Positions 25,107 through 34,868 are shown, numbered from the stretch's first letter. The stretch is 64,000 nt of DNA from Luminiphilus sp. (GCA_029253085.1 JAQXAF010000016.1:1-64000), one strand, 5' to 3'. Numbers and translations are program-made. The notes: generated from the letters alone by a model not told the origin.

Positions 25107-25370
25107 ATGTGTCGCTCGGGTTGCGGTGCCTGCTGTATAGCTCCGGGTATCACACGTCCTTTTTTCGGCATGCCGGAGGGTAAACCCCCAGGGATACCCT
25201 GTGTTCACCTAGATGCGGCCAGGGGTTGTGACCTATACCAAGATGCTCGGAGACCGGCGGTGTGCGGCAACTTTAAAGCCGAGGTCGAAGTCTGTGGTGA
25301 CAGCGCTGAGCAAGCGTTAGAGTTATTAAATACATTAGAACGCGCCAGCCACCCTGAGATTGCATCATGA
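25107..25370 (+). CDS. YkgJ-family cysteine cluster protein (UPF0153)
   Basis: This small cytoplasmic protein (about 87 aa) has MCRSGCGACCIAPGI, PGIPCVHLD, GCDLY and RPAVCGNF, the Cys pattern of the YkgJ/CxxCxxCC family, which probably binds zinc or an Fe-S cluster. Function is unknown. ATG at 25107 gives the N-terminus seen in relatives; an in-frame GTG at 25089 lies six codons upstream inside the previous gene. Its TGA overlaps the next ATG (ATGA). Confidence 0.88.
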   Translation: MCRSGCGACCIAPGITRPFFGMPEGKPPGIPCVHLDAARGCDLYQDARRPAVCGNFKAEVEVCGDSAEQALELLNTLERASHPEIAS

Positions 25371-25966
25371 CTGAGATACCGCTCTTCCCCTTGTCATCGG
25401 CACTTGTCCCTTACGGATATATGCCGCTTCAGATATTTGAGCAGCGGTATTTGGACATGGTGGCGGCTTGTATGCGCACAGGCACAGGATTTGGCGTGGT
25501 CTGGTTGCGGGAGGGCTCTGAGGTCAGCGGAGGATCGCATAACACGCCTGATGTCGGAGACTATGGTACTCACGCCCGGATAACGGACTTCGATCAACTT
25601 CCCAACGGGTTACTGGGTATCACCATTCGCGGTGAGGAGCGCTTCAATATTGCTGAGGTGTGGCGCGATCCCTCGGGTCTTATCCGCTCTCGAGTGAGCA
25701 TGGAGGCCCCATTGGCGCCGGCACCGATGACTGACGATTGGCGTTCCTTGGAGATCGTACTGCGAGGATTAGAGTCTCACCCCCATATTCAGCGGATGAA
25801 TTTGACCATTGATTACGACAACGCTTGGGAGGTAGCTTTTACTCTGATACAGCTTTTACCGTTTGATGAATCCATTAAATATGAACTGTTGGGGCTGTCG
25901 ACCCTAGATGAGCTGATTGTTGAGCTGGATATCTTGCTCAACCAGATTTCAGGCGAGGACGGATGA
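25367..25966 (+). CDS. Lon N-terminal (substrate-binding) domain protein
   Basis: A 199-aa stand-alone LON_substr_bdg domain, without ATPase or protease parts. It begins MTEIPLFPLSSALVPYG and continues PLQIFEQRYLDMVAACMR, FGVVWLREG, DFDQLPNGLLGITIRGEERF, all typical of the PF02190 fold. Family members are thought to bind polypeptides but the role is undefined. It is coupled to the YkgJ gene by an ATGA overlap and followed after 61 bases by the amidohydrolase gene. Confidence 0.9.
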   Translation: MTEIPLFPLSSALVPYGYMPLQIFEQRYLDMVAACMRTGTGFGVVWLREGSEVSGGSHNTPDVGDYGTHARITDFDQLPNGLLGITIRGEERFNIAEVWRDPSGLIRSRVSMEAPLAPAPMTDDWRSLEIVLRGLESHPHIQRMNLTIDYDNAWEVAFTLIQLLPFDESIKYELLGLSTLDELIVELDILLNQISGEDG

Positions 25967-26027
25967 TTTTGGAGATCGGGCAGAATTTGTTAGATTTTGC
26001 TCATTGCATAAGCCGAGGGTGATACGC

Positions 26028-27782
26028 ATGTACGATCTACTCATTAAAGGCGGCACCGTGGTAGACGGTTCTGGTGGGATGCCTTACGTGGCCGATGTCG
26101 CTATCAGTGATGGTCTTATTGCAGCCGTTGGGCAAGATTTAGGTTCTGCTGAGCGAGAGATCGAGGCTGAGGGTTGCTACGTAACCCCGGGATTTGTCGA
26201 TATACATACCCATTACGACGGCCAGGCCACCTGGGATCAGGAAATGGCGCCGTCGGCATGGCACGGCATTACTACCGTGGTGATGGGGAATTGTGGCGTG
26301 GGTTTTGCTCCGGCAGCGAAGGATCGGCACGATTGGCTTATCGGTTTGATGGAGGGTGTTGAGGATATTCCCGGGTCGGCTTTGTCCGAGGGGATGAAGT
26401 GGAATTGGGAATCTTTCCCTGAGTACCTGGATGCCTTAGAGGCCCTTCCCAGAAGTATCGATATAGCGACTCAGGTTCCTCATGGTGCTGTTCGAGCTTA
26501 TGTAATGGGTGATCGTGGTGCTGCCAACGAAGCACCTACCGAAACAGATATTGCTCGGATGTCGTCCATTGTTGAAGAAGGTTTGCGAGCCGGTGCACTG
26601 GGGTTTTCAACCTCACGTACGGTGCTGCACAAGTCAGTTGATGGCGAGCTGGTGCCCGGAACAACGGCGACACCAGAGGAGCTAATCGGTATTGGGCGAG
26701 CCATGGGGCGAGTAGGTTATGGCGTATTTGAGCTGTCAAGCGACCTGATGCCCGAGTGGAATGAATTTGAATGGATGGGTGCGCTCAGTCGTGAGACCGG
26801 GTTGCCGGTAAGTTTTACGGCACTGCAATCTCCGATAAAGGCGATGGCACTCGAGAATCAACTCGCCTCAATGCGTGATGAAAATGCACGAGGAGCACAT
26901 CTGGTGGCGCAGATTGCGTTGCGGGGTACTGGGTTGATTTTGGGTTGGCAGGCGACCTTCCATCCCTTTGCCTTTAAACCCAGTTGGTTAGCTATTAAGG
27001 ACCTCACCTGGCCTGAGCAGCTACAAACGCTGCGGGATCCCAAGTTCAAAGAGCAGCTTTTGGCCGAGGAGCACGACCTGCCTGAAACGGATCTTAAATT
27101 GCTGCTGGAGCTTATGATTGCTGCCTTTCAAATGCAGTATCCAATGGCTGACGGTTTCGACTACGAGCCTACTGCGGAAGATTCAATCGCTGCGCGGGCA
27201 AAGCAAGCGGGTATGTCACCCGAGGCTTTTGCTTATGATGCGATGATGGCTAGCGATGGTCAGGGTTTTATCTATTTCCCGCTGCTGAACTATGCTGACG
27301 GTAACCTCGATTTTTTGGAGCCGATTCTCGCATCGGATGACTGTGTTAACTCTTTGTCTGATGGCGGAGCCCACTGTGGGACGATTTGCGATGCCGCAGC
27401 GACCACTTTTTTATTACAGCACTGGGTCCGTGATCGCAGCAACGGCCGCATACCCATCGAGCGAGCCATTCAGCGCCAGTGTGCCCACACAGCGCAGCTC
27501 TATGGGCTCAATGATCGTGGTTTACTTTCAGAGGGTTACTTGGCAGACCTAAATATTATTGATCTTGAGGCATTGGGATTAAATCAGCCTTGGGTCGCTC
27601 ATGACCTCCCCGCCGGTGGCATGCGCTTGTTGCAGGACGCGCGTGGTTATCGAGCGACGATTAAGTCGGGGGTGGTGACCTTCAGTGACGGTAAGTTCCA
27701 TGGGCAGTACCCAGGGTCGCTTATTCGCGGCCCTCAGGCATCTCCGGCCACTGCCAGCCACCAAGTCGCTGCCACTGATTGA
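26028..27782 (+). CDS. N-acyl-D-amino-acid deacylase-family amidohydrolase
   Basis: This zinc amidohydrolase of about 584 aa begins MYDLLIKGGTVVDGSGG, as D-aminoacylases do. It has the metal-binding FVDIHTHYDGQ, VMGNCGVGFAP (bridging Cys), LGFSTSRTVLH, and SLSDGGAHCGTICDA with the catalytic Asp, then ADLNIID near the C-terminus. ATG at 26028 has GAGGG well placed upstream. Exact substrate (N-acyl-D-amino acid, cyclic amide or similar) cannot be decided. Its 3' end overlaps the convergent rnt gene by 62 bases. Confidence 0.87.
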   Translation: MYDLLIKGGTVVDGSGGMPYVADVAISDGLIAAVGQDLGSAEREIEAEGCYVTPGFVDIHTHYDGQATWDQEMAPSAWHGITTVVMGNCGVGFAPAAKDRHDWLIGLMEGVEDIPGSALSEGMKWNWESFPEYLDALEALPRSIDIATQVPHGAVRAYVMGDRGAANEAPTETDIARMSSIVEEGLRAGALGFSTSRTVLHKSVDGELVPGTTATPEELIGIGRAMGRVGYGVFELSSDLMPEWNEFEWMGALSRETGLPVSFTALQSPIKAMALENQLASMRDENARGAHLVAQIALRGTGLILGWQATFHPFAFKPSWLAIKDLTWPEQLQTLRDPKFKEQLLAEEHDLPETDLKLLLELMIAAFQMQYPMADGFDYEPTAEDSIAARAKQAGMSPEAFAYDAMMASDGQGFIYFPLLNYADGNLDFLEPILASDDCVNSLSDGGAHCGTICDAAATTFLLQHWVRDRSNGRIPIERAIQRQCAHTAQLYGLNDRGLLSEGYLADLNIIDLEALGLNQPWVAHDLPAGGMRLLQDARGYRATIKSGVVTFSDGKFHGQYPGSLIRGPQASPATASHQVAATD

Positions 27783-28371
27783 CGATGCAGCAGAATAGCT
27801 CGGCGGTTTTAGCCGCATCGTAGGCGGCCGAGTGGGCTTCGCTGTTATTGAATTCGATTCCTGCTCGTCGGCAAGCCTGTGCAAGTACCGTGTGCCCGAA
27901 GGCAAGCCCGGCGAGGGTGGCGGTATCGAAATGGGAAAAGGGGTGGAAGGGGTTGCGTTTAATGTCGCATCGCAGGCTGGCACTGTTGATAAAGCCTGCA
28001 TCAAAGTGGGCATTGTGCCCTACCAATATCGCCCTATTGCATCCCGTATCCCGAACTTCTTTGCGAATCCGGGTAAAGAGCTCCCCTAGTGCAATGGCCT
28101 CAGGCAGTGCGGCGCGAAGGGGGTTCTCTGGGTCTATGCCTGTAAACTCAAGGGCCGATGGCTCAAGGTTAGCACCTTCGAAGGGTTCCACATTAAAGCT
28201 GAGGGTGTCTCCCTGAACTACCTCGCCTCTATCGTCCACGTGAATCAATGTGGCAGCCACCTCGAGCAGCGCGTCGGTTGCGGCATTAAAACCCCCAGTC
28301 TCTACATCGACGATAACCGGTAGAAAGCCTCTGAAGCGATCTCGCATACGATAGTCGGGTATCGAGGTCAT
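27721..28371 (-). CDS. rnt: Ribonuclease T
   Basis: RNase T is a DEDDh 3'-5' exonuclease that trims tRNA CCA turnover products and stable RNAs. The product (about 216 aa) has the three motifs: VIVDVETGGF (Asp, Glu), LVGHNAHFDAGF (Asp), and HSAAYDA (His, Asp). Basic and aromatic residues expected for dimer substrate clamps are present around CDIKRNPFHPFSHFD. ATG at 28371 overlaps the pyrC stop (ATGA), so it is coupled to pyrC. Its 3' end lies 62 bases inside the convergent amidohydrolase gene. Confidence 0.94.
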   Translation of the reverse strand: MTSIPDYRMRDRFRGFLPVIVDVETGGFNAATDALLEVAATLIHVDDRGEVVQGDTLSFNVEPFEGANLEPSALEFTGIDPENPLRAALPEAIALGELFTRIRKEVRDTGCNRAILVGHNAHFDAGFINSASLRCDIKRNPFHPFSHFDTATLAGLAFGHTVLAQACRRAGIEFNNSEAHSAAYDAAKTAELFCCIVNQWQRLGGWQWPEMPEGRE

Positions 28372-29408
28372 GACACAAGCTCCCACCGCAACATCTCACC
28401 CGCACGAATAGGGATGAGTGTGTCTTCATCACCTAGAGACAGCTGGGCTGCGACCGGGTTTGCGTTCTGTATCAAGGTAATGGTCGTTTCGTTACGCGGT
28501 AGCCGATAAAAATCGGCACCAAAATGACTCGCAAAGCCCTCTAGCTGCCCCAGAGCGCCCTCAGCTTCAAAGACCTCGGCATAAAGTTCCATGGCCGCGT
28601 GGCCGGTGTAACAGCCGGCACAGCCACAGCTAGACTCTTTGTCCGCACGAACATGGGGCGCCGAGTCTGTACCTAGAAAAAAACGGGGATTACCCGAGGT
28701 TGCCGCTCGGCAAAGTGCCATTCTATGTTGATCGCGTTTTAAAATAGGTAAACAAAAGAAATGGGGCCGAATTCCTCCCACCAGCATGTCATTACGATTG
28801 TAAAGCAGGTGATGTGCGGTGATGGTTGCAGCGACACCCTCTCTGGCCGCCACAACGAAAGCAACAGCGTCCTCGGTGGTGATGTGCTCGAAGATCACCC
28901 GCAAACCGGGAAAACGATCGACGAGGGGCCCTAGGTGCTGGTCAATAAAAACTTTTTCACGATCAAAAATATCGACATCAGAATCCGTGACTTCACCATG
29001 TATTAACAGGGGCACATCATGCTTTTCCATAGCCTCAAAGACTGGAAAAAGGCTGGACAGGTCGTTAACACCGGCGGCGGAGTTGGTCGTAGCGCCAGCG
29101 GGGTAGAGTTTTATGGCGTGAACTACCGAGGAGTCAGCGAGGCGAGCGACCTCAGCAGCTGAGGTGTTATCTGTAAGGTAGAGGGTCATAAGGGGGTCAA
29201 AGTGTCGATTTTCAGGCGTCAATGCGCTAATAATTCGGTCACGATAGGCCTCGGCGGCGGCAACATTTACAACGGGAGGGGCAAGATTGGGCATAACTAC
29301 CGCGCGATGCGCCCAGCGGGCAATATCATTGGCGGTCCTCTTTAATGCGGATCCGTCTCTCAGGTGAACATGCCAGTCGTCTGGTTGAGTGATGGTAAGT
29401 GTTTTCAT
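28368..29408 (-). CDS. pyrC: Dihydroorotase
   Basis: PyrC cyclises carbamoyl-aspartate to dihydroorotate in pyrimidine synthesis. The 346-aa product begins MKTLTITQPDDWHVHLRDG with the first two zinc His, has AIKLYPAGATTNSAAGV (carboxylated Lys), LIHGEVTD, IFEHITT, and FFLGTDSAPH with the catalytic Asp. It is the class II type found in gammaproteobacteria. ATG at 29408 has GGAGC six bases upstream. rnt is translationally coupled downstream. Confidence 0.96.
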   Translation of the reverse strand: MKTLTITQPDDWHVHLRDGSALKRTANDIARWAHRAVVMPNLAPPVVNVAAAEAYRDRIISALTPENRHFDPLMTLYLTDNTSAAEVARLADSSVVHAIKLYPAGATTNSAAGVNDLSSLFPVFEAMEKHDVPLLIHGEVTDSDVDIFDREKVFIDQHLGPLVDRFPGLRVIFEHITTEDAVAFVVAAREGVAATITAHHLLYNRNDMLVGGIRPHFFCLPILKRDQHRMALCRAATSGNPRFFLGTDSAPHVRADKESSCGCAGCYTGHAAMELYAEVFEAEGALGQLEGFASHFGADFYRLPRNETTITLIQNANPVAAQLSLGDEDTLIPIRAGEMLRWELVS

Positions 29409-29520
29409 AGCGAGCTCCGTACTATGTGCTAAGTCTATCAGGGGTGCGCTGGGCAAGCCCACACTCTAGGCGTAAACTTGGCGCCTCTTATCCCTTCACT
29501 GTTTTAAAGGTTGTGTGTCC

Positions 29521-30732
29521 ATGTCTGTCAATAAAGTCGTACTTGCCTATTCTGGCGGTCTCGATACATCGGTTATTGTTCGTTGGTTACAGGAGACCTA
29601 CGACTGTGAGGTTGTGACCTTTACTGCTGATATTGGTCAAGGCGAAGAGGTTGAACCTGCCAGAGCCAAGGCGCAGGCATTGGGGATCAAGGAGATTTTT
29701 ATTGATGATCTTCGAGAGGAGTTTGTCCGCGACTTTGTCTATCCTATGTTTCGTGCCAATACCGTTTACGAGGGGGAATACCTGCTTGGAACGTCTATCG
29801 CACGCCCACTGATTGCCAAGCGCTTAGTTGAGATTGCTAACGAGACGGGTGCAGATGCTATTTCCCACGGTGCGACGGGAAAGGGTAATGACCAGATCCG
29901 TTTTGAATTGGGCGCTTATGCTTTAAAGCCGGGCATTCAGATTATCGCTCCTTGGCGGGAGTGGGATCTCGGGTCGCGAGAATCATTAATGGCCTACTGC
30001 GAGCAACGGGCGATACCGGTTGATTTTTCAGGGGCCTCAAAAAAATCGCCCTATTCAATGGATGCCAACCTCCTGCATATCTCCTATGAAGGAGGTGTAC
30101 TTGAGGACCCATGGGCTGACCCCGAAGAATCGATGTGGCGCTGGACCGTTAGCCCCGAGTCTGCTCCCGATCAGGGTGAGGAAATGATCCTGAGTTTTAG
30201 CCGAGGAGATATCACGGCCATTGATGGAGAAGCGCACACACCCGCAGAGGTGCTAGCAATATTAAATCAACGCGGCGGTGCACACGGTATTGGACGCGCG
30301 GATATCGTTGAGAATCGTTATGTCGGGATGAAATCTAGAGGCTGCTATGAGACGCCTGGCGGCACTATTATGCTTAGGGCACACCGGGCGATGGAGTCGA
30401 TCACGCTTGATCGTGAGGCAATGCATCTGAAAGACGAACTCATGCCTCGATACGCTAAACTCATTTACAACGGTTACTGGTGGTCCCCAGAGCGGCTTAT
30501 GTTGCAGTCGGCGATTGATGACAGCCAGCGCTGGGTAAATGGAGACGTTCGACTGCGTTTGTACAAAGGTAACGTGACAGTTTTAGGTCGGCGCTCTGAG
30601 GATTCACTATTTGATGAGAGTATTGCCACCTTCGAAGACGATGCAGGGGCTTACAATCAAAAGGACGCGGAGGGGTTTATCAAGCTAAATGCACTGCGGA
30701 TGCGCATCGCGGCGCAAAGAGGTCGATCATAA
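29521..30732 (+). CDS. argG: Argininosuccinate synthase
   Basis: ArgG joins citrulline and aspartate with ATP in arginine synthesis. The 403-aa product has the N-type PP-loop [14 protein letters not shown] at its start, [10 protein letters not shown], the [16 protein letters not shown] motif and [16 protein letters not shown] at 29521 has AAAGG ten bases upstream; GTG two codons earlier is possible. It stands alone, divergent from pyrC, which is consistent with separate nucleotide and arginine control of the shared carbamoyl-phosphate pool. Confidence 0.97.
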   Translation: MSVNKVVLAYSGGLDTSVIVRWLQETYDCEVVTFTADIGQGEEVEPARAKAQALGIKEIFIDDLREEFVRDFVYPMFRANTVYEGEYLLGTSIARPLIAKRLVEIANETGADAISHGATGKGNDQIRFELGAYALKPGIQIIAPWREWDLGSRESLMAYCEQRAIPVDFSGASKKSPYSMDANLLHISYEGGVLEDPWADPEESMWRWTVSPESAPDQGEEMILSFSRGDITAIDGEAHTPAEVLAILNQRGGAHGIGRADIVENRYVGMKSRGCYETPGGTIMLRAHRAMESITLDREAMHLKDELMPRYAKLIYNGYWWSPERLMLQSAIDDSQRWVNGDVRLRLYKGNVTVLGRRSEDSLFDESIATFEDDAGAYNQKDAEGFIKLNALRMRIAAQRGRS

Positions 30733-30859
30733 GGCTAGCGCCTGGGGGTCGGTGTCTGGTAATCACCCGCTCCTGTCCTTGGATGACCCCATAGAGGCGC
30801 TCCGCTGTGGTGTAATCACACCGTGAGCGAACCCTAATTTAGGATATTGAGGTAAAGGT

Positions 30860-32404
30860 ATGGAAGGCACCGGCGGGACAAGCAAGTCACTCTCTGAACA
30901 GTCCGCGTACTTCGATGTCATCGTGGTAGGCGCAGGCTTGTCAGGTATTGGTGCTGGAGTGCGTCTGCAGCGTGATTGCCCAGATTCATCCTTTGCCATT
31001 ATCGAACGCAGAGAGGCTATTGGCGGGACCTGGGATATTTTCCGGTACCCGGGAATTCGTTCTGACAGCGATATGCACACTTTGGGTTATGACTTTAAGC
31101 CCTGGTCAGCGGAAAAAGCGATTGCCGATGGGACAGCCATTCGCGAGTACGTGAATGCCACAGCAGATGAATACGGTGTTCGAGAGCACATTCGGTTTCA
31201 GCATCAGCTAAAGTCCGCGAATTGGCATAGCGAGCTCGGCCAGTGGATTTTGTCGGTCGAGTCAGCAGGCGCCATGGTGGAGTACCGCTGTAATGTGTTG
31301 CTGATGTGTGCGGGGTACTACAGCTACGACTCGGGATATCAGCCTGAGTTTCCAGGAAAAGATTCTTTCGACGGTACTTGGGTGCACCCCCAGTTTTGGC
31401 CCCAAGATCTCGACTACACCAACAAAAAGGTCGTGGTGATTGGCTCGGGAGCGACGGCTATGACGCTAGTGCCCAACATGGCTTCAACGGCTAAGCACGT
31501 CACCATGCTGCAGCGTTCGCCGACCTATGTTATTTCGCGGCCCTCTATTGATGCTGGGGCAAACTGGCTGCGCAGACACCTGCCTGAAAAAATGGCCTAC
31601 GCGTTAACGCGGTGGCGCAACACGGTATGGCAGCAGTTTTTCTATGGTCTATCCCGGGTCGCCCCCAGTATTTTACGACGGAGCTTGCTTAAAAAGGTGA
31701 AATCCGAGGTGGGGGACATTCTGGATGTCGAAAAGCACTTCACACCCGATTACAACCCCTGGGACCAGCGACTGTGTTTGGTTCCTGACGATGATCTGTT
31801 TGAAGCGCTGAAAGCGCGCAAAGCCGATGTTGTCACCGACCAAATAGCTCAGATTGACGCGAAGGGTATTTTACTCAAATCAGGCCAGTATCTTGAGGCC
31901 GATGTGATCGTTTCTGCCACCGGGCTTAATTTGCTGGTCTTAGGTGGTGCTGACTTCTCGGTTGATGGCGATTCTGTAGATTTCTCTGATGAGTGGACCT
32001 ATAAGGGCATGATGTGCTCCAACGTGCCGAATATGATTCAGACTTTTGGCTATATCAATGCCTCCTGGACACTGCGTGCCGATCTGATTGCGCACTGGAC
32101 GACTCGCGTCGTAAACCACTTAAAGGCGACGGGAAACACCCAGTTCACGCCTCGCATTCCAGCAGTATTGGCACAGTCTATGCCCAAGCGACTGTGGATT
32201 GATGACTTTTCAGCGGGCTATATGCAGCGGGTCATGCACCTGTTTCCAAAGCAAGGCGATCAAAGCCCCTGGGTAAACCCACAGAATTTCCGCAAGGATC
32301 GAAAAATGTTCCGCGATGAGCCCCTTGAGGACGGTGCGTTGAGGTTTGAGCGCACCGCCGGTGTGGCAGCGCAGAATAGTGTCGAAATCCGGAAGGCGAG
32401 CTGA
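30860..32404 (+). CDS. Flavin-dependent monooxygenase, AlmA/Baeyer-Villiger type
   Basis: This 514-aa FAD/NADPH oxygenase has an FAD Rossmann motif VIVVGAGLSGIGAGVRLQ (about 20-37), GGTWDIFRYPGIRSDSDMHT, the Baeyer-Villiger fingerprint FDGTWVHPQFWP, and a second dinucleotide motif VVVIGSGATAMTLVPNMA. Its segments resemble AlmA, the long-chain alkane/ketone monooxygenase of marine oil degraders, and related BVMOs. ATG at 30860 has GAGG seven bases upstream. The substrate (long-chain alkane, ketone or steroid) is not decidable here. Confidence 0.88.
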   Translation: MEGTGGTSKSLSEQSAYFDVIVVGAGLSGIGAGVRLQRDCPDSSFAIIERREAIGGTWDIFRYPGIRSDSDMHTLGYDFKPWSAEKAIADGTAIREYVNATADEYGVREHIRFQHQLKSANWHSELGQWILSVESAGAMVEYRCNVLLMCAGYYSYDSGYQPEFPGKDSFDGTWVHPQFWPQDLDYTNKKVVVIGSGATAMTLVPNMASTAKHVTMLQRSPTYVISRPSIDAGANWLRRHLPEKMAYALTRWRNTVWQQFFYGLSRVAPSILRRSLLKKVKSEVGDILDVEKHFTPDYNPWDQRLCLVPDDDLFEALKARKADVVTDQIAQIDAKGILLKSGQYLEADVIVSATGLNLLVLGGADFSVDGDSVDFSDEWTYKGMMCSNVPNMIQTFGYINASWTLRADLIAHWTTRVVNHLKATGNTQFTPRIPAVLAQSMPKRLWIDDFSAGYMQRVMHLFPKQGDQSPWVNPQNFRKDRKMFRDEPLEDGALRFERTAGVAAQNSVEIRKAS

Positions 32405-32411
32405 CGCTCTC

Positions 32412-32612
32412 GTGACGCATTGGACGCTACAGGAGCAGGTGGTCTCTTGCCCTTACTGCGGAGAGGGCATTTCTGTTCTTCTCAACCCTGAAGACGTTGG
32501 GGTTGAATACATTGAAGACTGTCAGGTGTGCTGCAGGCCCATAGAGTTTTTGGTTACCGAAAACGAGCAGGGAGCGCTAGATGCGAGAGTGCAATCGGAA
32601 CTCGACTGTTGA
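32412..32612 (+). CDS. CPXCG-motif cysteine-rich protein
   Basis: A 66-aa protein with CPYCGEGISVLL and EDCQVCCRPIEF, the signature of the small Cys_rich_CPXG family (PF14255). The two CxxC pairs probably bind zinc. Function unknown. The start chosen is GTG at 32412, eight bases after the monooxygenase stop, giving MTHWTLQEQVVSCPYCG as in relatives; an open frame extends upstream into the monooxygenase gene without similarity. Confidence 0.87.
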   Translation: MTHWTLQEQVVSCPYCGEGISVLLNPEDVGVEYIEDCQVCCRPIEFLVTENEQGALDARVQSELDC

Positions 32613-32658
32613 TTGTGACGAGTTTCAGCAGCTTTAAGGTACTGGTGAAGGAGGGGCT

Positions 32659-33120
32659 ATGAGGAAGCTGCTACGGGGACTGAAGGGTCATGGGCAGTGG
32701 CTGTTTTTTATCGGTGGGCTGCTTGGCGTTGCGGCAGTAGCAGCAGATGACACCCTAGCCGCGATGGAATCCATCACAACAGAAGTCCTGATTAAGTCAG
32801 ATGCATCCTGGAATGGTCGTCCCCTTCCACCTTACAGTTTGGGAGATCCTGAAATATCTGTGGTTCGTGTGACCATACCTTCTGGATCTGCACTGCCCAT
32901 GCACATACACCCCTTTGCCACTGCCGGTGTTTTATTACAGGGGCGCTTGGAGGTGAGAACTCCTCAGGGAGAAACCTTAGAGGTTAATCCGGGAGATGGT
33001 GTTATCGAACTTGTCAATCAGCCCCACGGTGGCGCCAGTATCGGCACTGAAGATGCTGTGATTTTGGTGGTTTATGCGGGTATTAAAGGGCAGGCGGTCA
33101 CCCAGTTAGTACGGGATTGA
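32659..33120 (+). CDS. Secreted cupin-domain protein
   Basis: This 153-aa protein starts with a signal peptide (MRKLLRGLKG, a hydrophobic core, and AVAADD as likely cleavage site near residue 29). A single cupin barrel follows, with the metal-binding LPMHIHPFATAGVLLQG and a second-motif His in NQPHGGASIG. It is probably periplasmic. Function cannot be deduced; similar small cupins bind metals or small ligands. GGAGG is well placed before ATG 32659. It may share a transcript with the monooxygenase and CPXCG genes. Confidence 0.85.
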   Translation: MRKLLRGLKGHGQWLFFIGGLLGVAAVAADDTLAAMESITTEVLIKSDASWNGRPLPPYSLGDPEISVVRVTIPSGSALPMHIHPFATAGVLLQGRLEVRTPQGETLEVNPGDGVIELVNQPHGGASIGTEDAVILVVYAGIKGQAVTQLVRD

Positions 33121-33161
33121 TGCCGATTCTGCTGCGCTTGTTCGCGTCGCGCGGGTGCAAA

Positions 33162-34502
33162 TTATTCAACGAGTCTCGCGAGTAGTGCAGATAGCGCCAT
33201 AAAAATAAGCAGCAATGTGAAACTCAAGGTGTTGGGTCGATGAAAAAGCCATTGATCTCGGCCAAAGAGTTTTTGCATAGAGGTTTTTTTTAACCCATGC
33301 TTCGGTCGTTCGGTTTTCAATAGTAATTGTCGACTATTCCAGTCTTCAATCCACGGAATAACGCTATCGGAAGATTGCGCCCTACCTACAAACCAACCTT
33401 GTACCTCGTCAACTTCGGCGTGAGCTACCGCCTCCCAATCGGCGCGAGTTTCCACGCCCTCAGCAACAACGTTTAAGCCCAGTCCGTGTCCAATGCGCAC
33501 ACTATTGCCTAGTAAAACAGCGGTCTCTTCTTTGTCAGATGCCCCTGATACAAAAGACCGGTCGATTTTAAGCTCTGAGCAGGGCATGCGACTTAGCTGC
33601 AGCAGCGATGAGTAACCTGTCCCAAAATCATCAAGGGAAACCCCCAGTCCTAACTGTCTCAAGCGGGTGAGATTCTCGACTACTTTACTCGCTGTTCCCG
33701 CCACTCGGGACTCAGTAATTTCAATAATGATCGAGCTGGGTGCTAGTTGATGATGTTTGAGCTGAGCCTCAATCCAAGGCACAAAGTTTTCGGAATCCAA
33801 CACCTCAACGGTTGCATTAATGGACACCTTAAGGTTGAGCTTACTACGCTTCCAATTGCTCAGCTCGATCATGCTGTCAGAGATAAGCTTCCTAGTGAGG
33901 GGGACAATGACCTCGGACTCCTCTGCTGAGGGTATGAATACGCGTGGCGGTAACATGGAGCCGTCGGGTTCAATCCATCGTGCTAAAGCTTCAAAGCCTG
34001 TAACGACACCGTCAGCGATGCGCACCTTAGGCTGGAACCAGGCTTGTATTTTCCCAGCATCAAGTGCTGCACTGACTTCCTCGGCAGACATGGGCGCACT
34101 ATCTACACTGTTCTCGTGCGCTGCCGTCGTCAATCGCTCGACGACGGCCTCGAGGCGCTCCGGAGGGCAAGGTAGTGGCAGCACCGAGACCAGATTGACG
34201 TTGAGACGTCTGGCTTGTTGGTCTAATAACTGTGCGTTTACTTCGCTGTCAGCATCAAACATAACTAGGCTGGTATTGGGCTGATGGTTATGAATGTGCT
34301 CCAGCACGTCGCTGCTCAATTTACTGGGATTACCTAGGATGATGACATCGTAGCGTGTGGCAACTAAATACCGATGGAACTCAGATTCGCTACAGGGCTG
34401 ATAGTTGCCAGATAGTGTTCGTCCCACCATCCTGCTGAGGCGTGTTCCTTGAGCCTGTGACTCGGCAATCACCAATACGTCAATATTATCTGTAAGCACC
34501 AT
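33162..34502 (-). CDS. EAL-domain c-di-GMP phosphodiesterase with degenerate receiver and C-terminal membrane anchor
   Basis: This 446-aa protein would degrade cyclic di-GMP. Residues 1 to about 120 resemble a receiver fold (DVLVIAES at the start, YDVIILGNPSK in the middle), but the phospho-acceptor position is Gly57 and the acidic pair is lost. The EAL domain (about 145-395) keeps the catalytic residues: EAL 171-173, Asn in SINAT, Glu in IEITES, the DD of LDDFGTGYSS, Lys in LKIDRSF, AEGVE and DEVQGW. A final hydrophobic helix (FTLLLIFMALSALLARLVE) suggests tail anchoring with the catalytic part in the cytoplasm. No partner gene is adjacent. Confidence 0.9.
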   Translation of the reverse strand: MVLTDNIDVLVIAESQAQGTRLSRMVGRTLSGNYQPCSESEFHRYLVATRYDVIILGNPSKLSSDVLEHIHNHQPNTSLVMFDADSEVNAQLLDQQARRLNVNLVSVLPLPCPPERLEAVVERLTTAAHENSVDSAPMSAEEVSAALDAGKIQAWFQPKVRIADGVVTGFEALARWIEPDGSMLPPRVFIPSAEESEVIVPLTRKLISDSMIELSNWKRSKLNLKVSINATVEVLDSENFVPWIEAQLKHHQLAPSSIIIEITESRVAGTASKVVENLTRLRQLGLGVSLDDFGTGYSSLLQLSRMPCSELKIDRSFVSGASDKEETAVLLGNSVRIGHGLGLNVVAEGVETRADWEAVAHAEVDEVQGWFVGRAQSSDSVIPWIEDWNSRQLLLKTERPKHGLKKTSMQKLFGRDQWLFHRPNTLSFTLLLIFMALSALLARLVE

Positions 34503-34868
34503 GCGCTTAAGATAGACCGTCAGTTGTAAATTCTGATACTAGGACCACGCTGGCACACCCCAAAACCACAAACCTTTTTTCTCGAGAGCCGGTTACCGCT
34601 TTAACCGTGGTACTGGAGCGAAGACAGATAGCCAGCGCTTCGGTATAACCCTACTTATTCAAGGCATAGTACCTGTTTTTATCATAAAAAAATTACTGGC
34701 AGTCAGGGGTGGCAGCGGCACGTGATGTGATCTGCGAATAATTGTTATGTGAATTGTCTTATTCGGCGAGTGCTAAGCATCGACCTTTTACTCTTTGGGT
34801 GCCTTACTTTGAGTATTTAAGTAGCCATTTTCAGGTGGTTTTTGATAGGTGTCGCTAAAGGCGCGGCG
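34503..34868. other. Intergenic region between the EAL gene and dnaE2
   Basis: This 366-bp gap lies downstream of dnaE2 and upstream of the EAL gene, both leftward. An inverted repeat TCGCTAA (34852-34858) / TTAGCGA (34869-34875) surrounds the dnaE2 stop but has no T tract on either strand. The EAL promoter must be here. I see no gene, RNA or regulator site that I can support. Confidence 0.5.
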
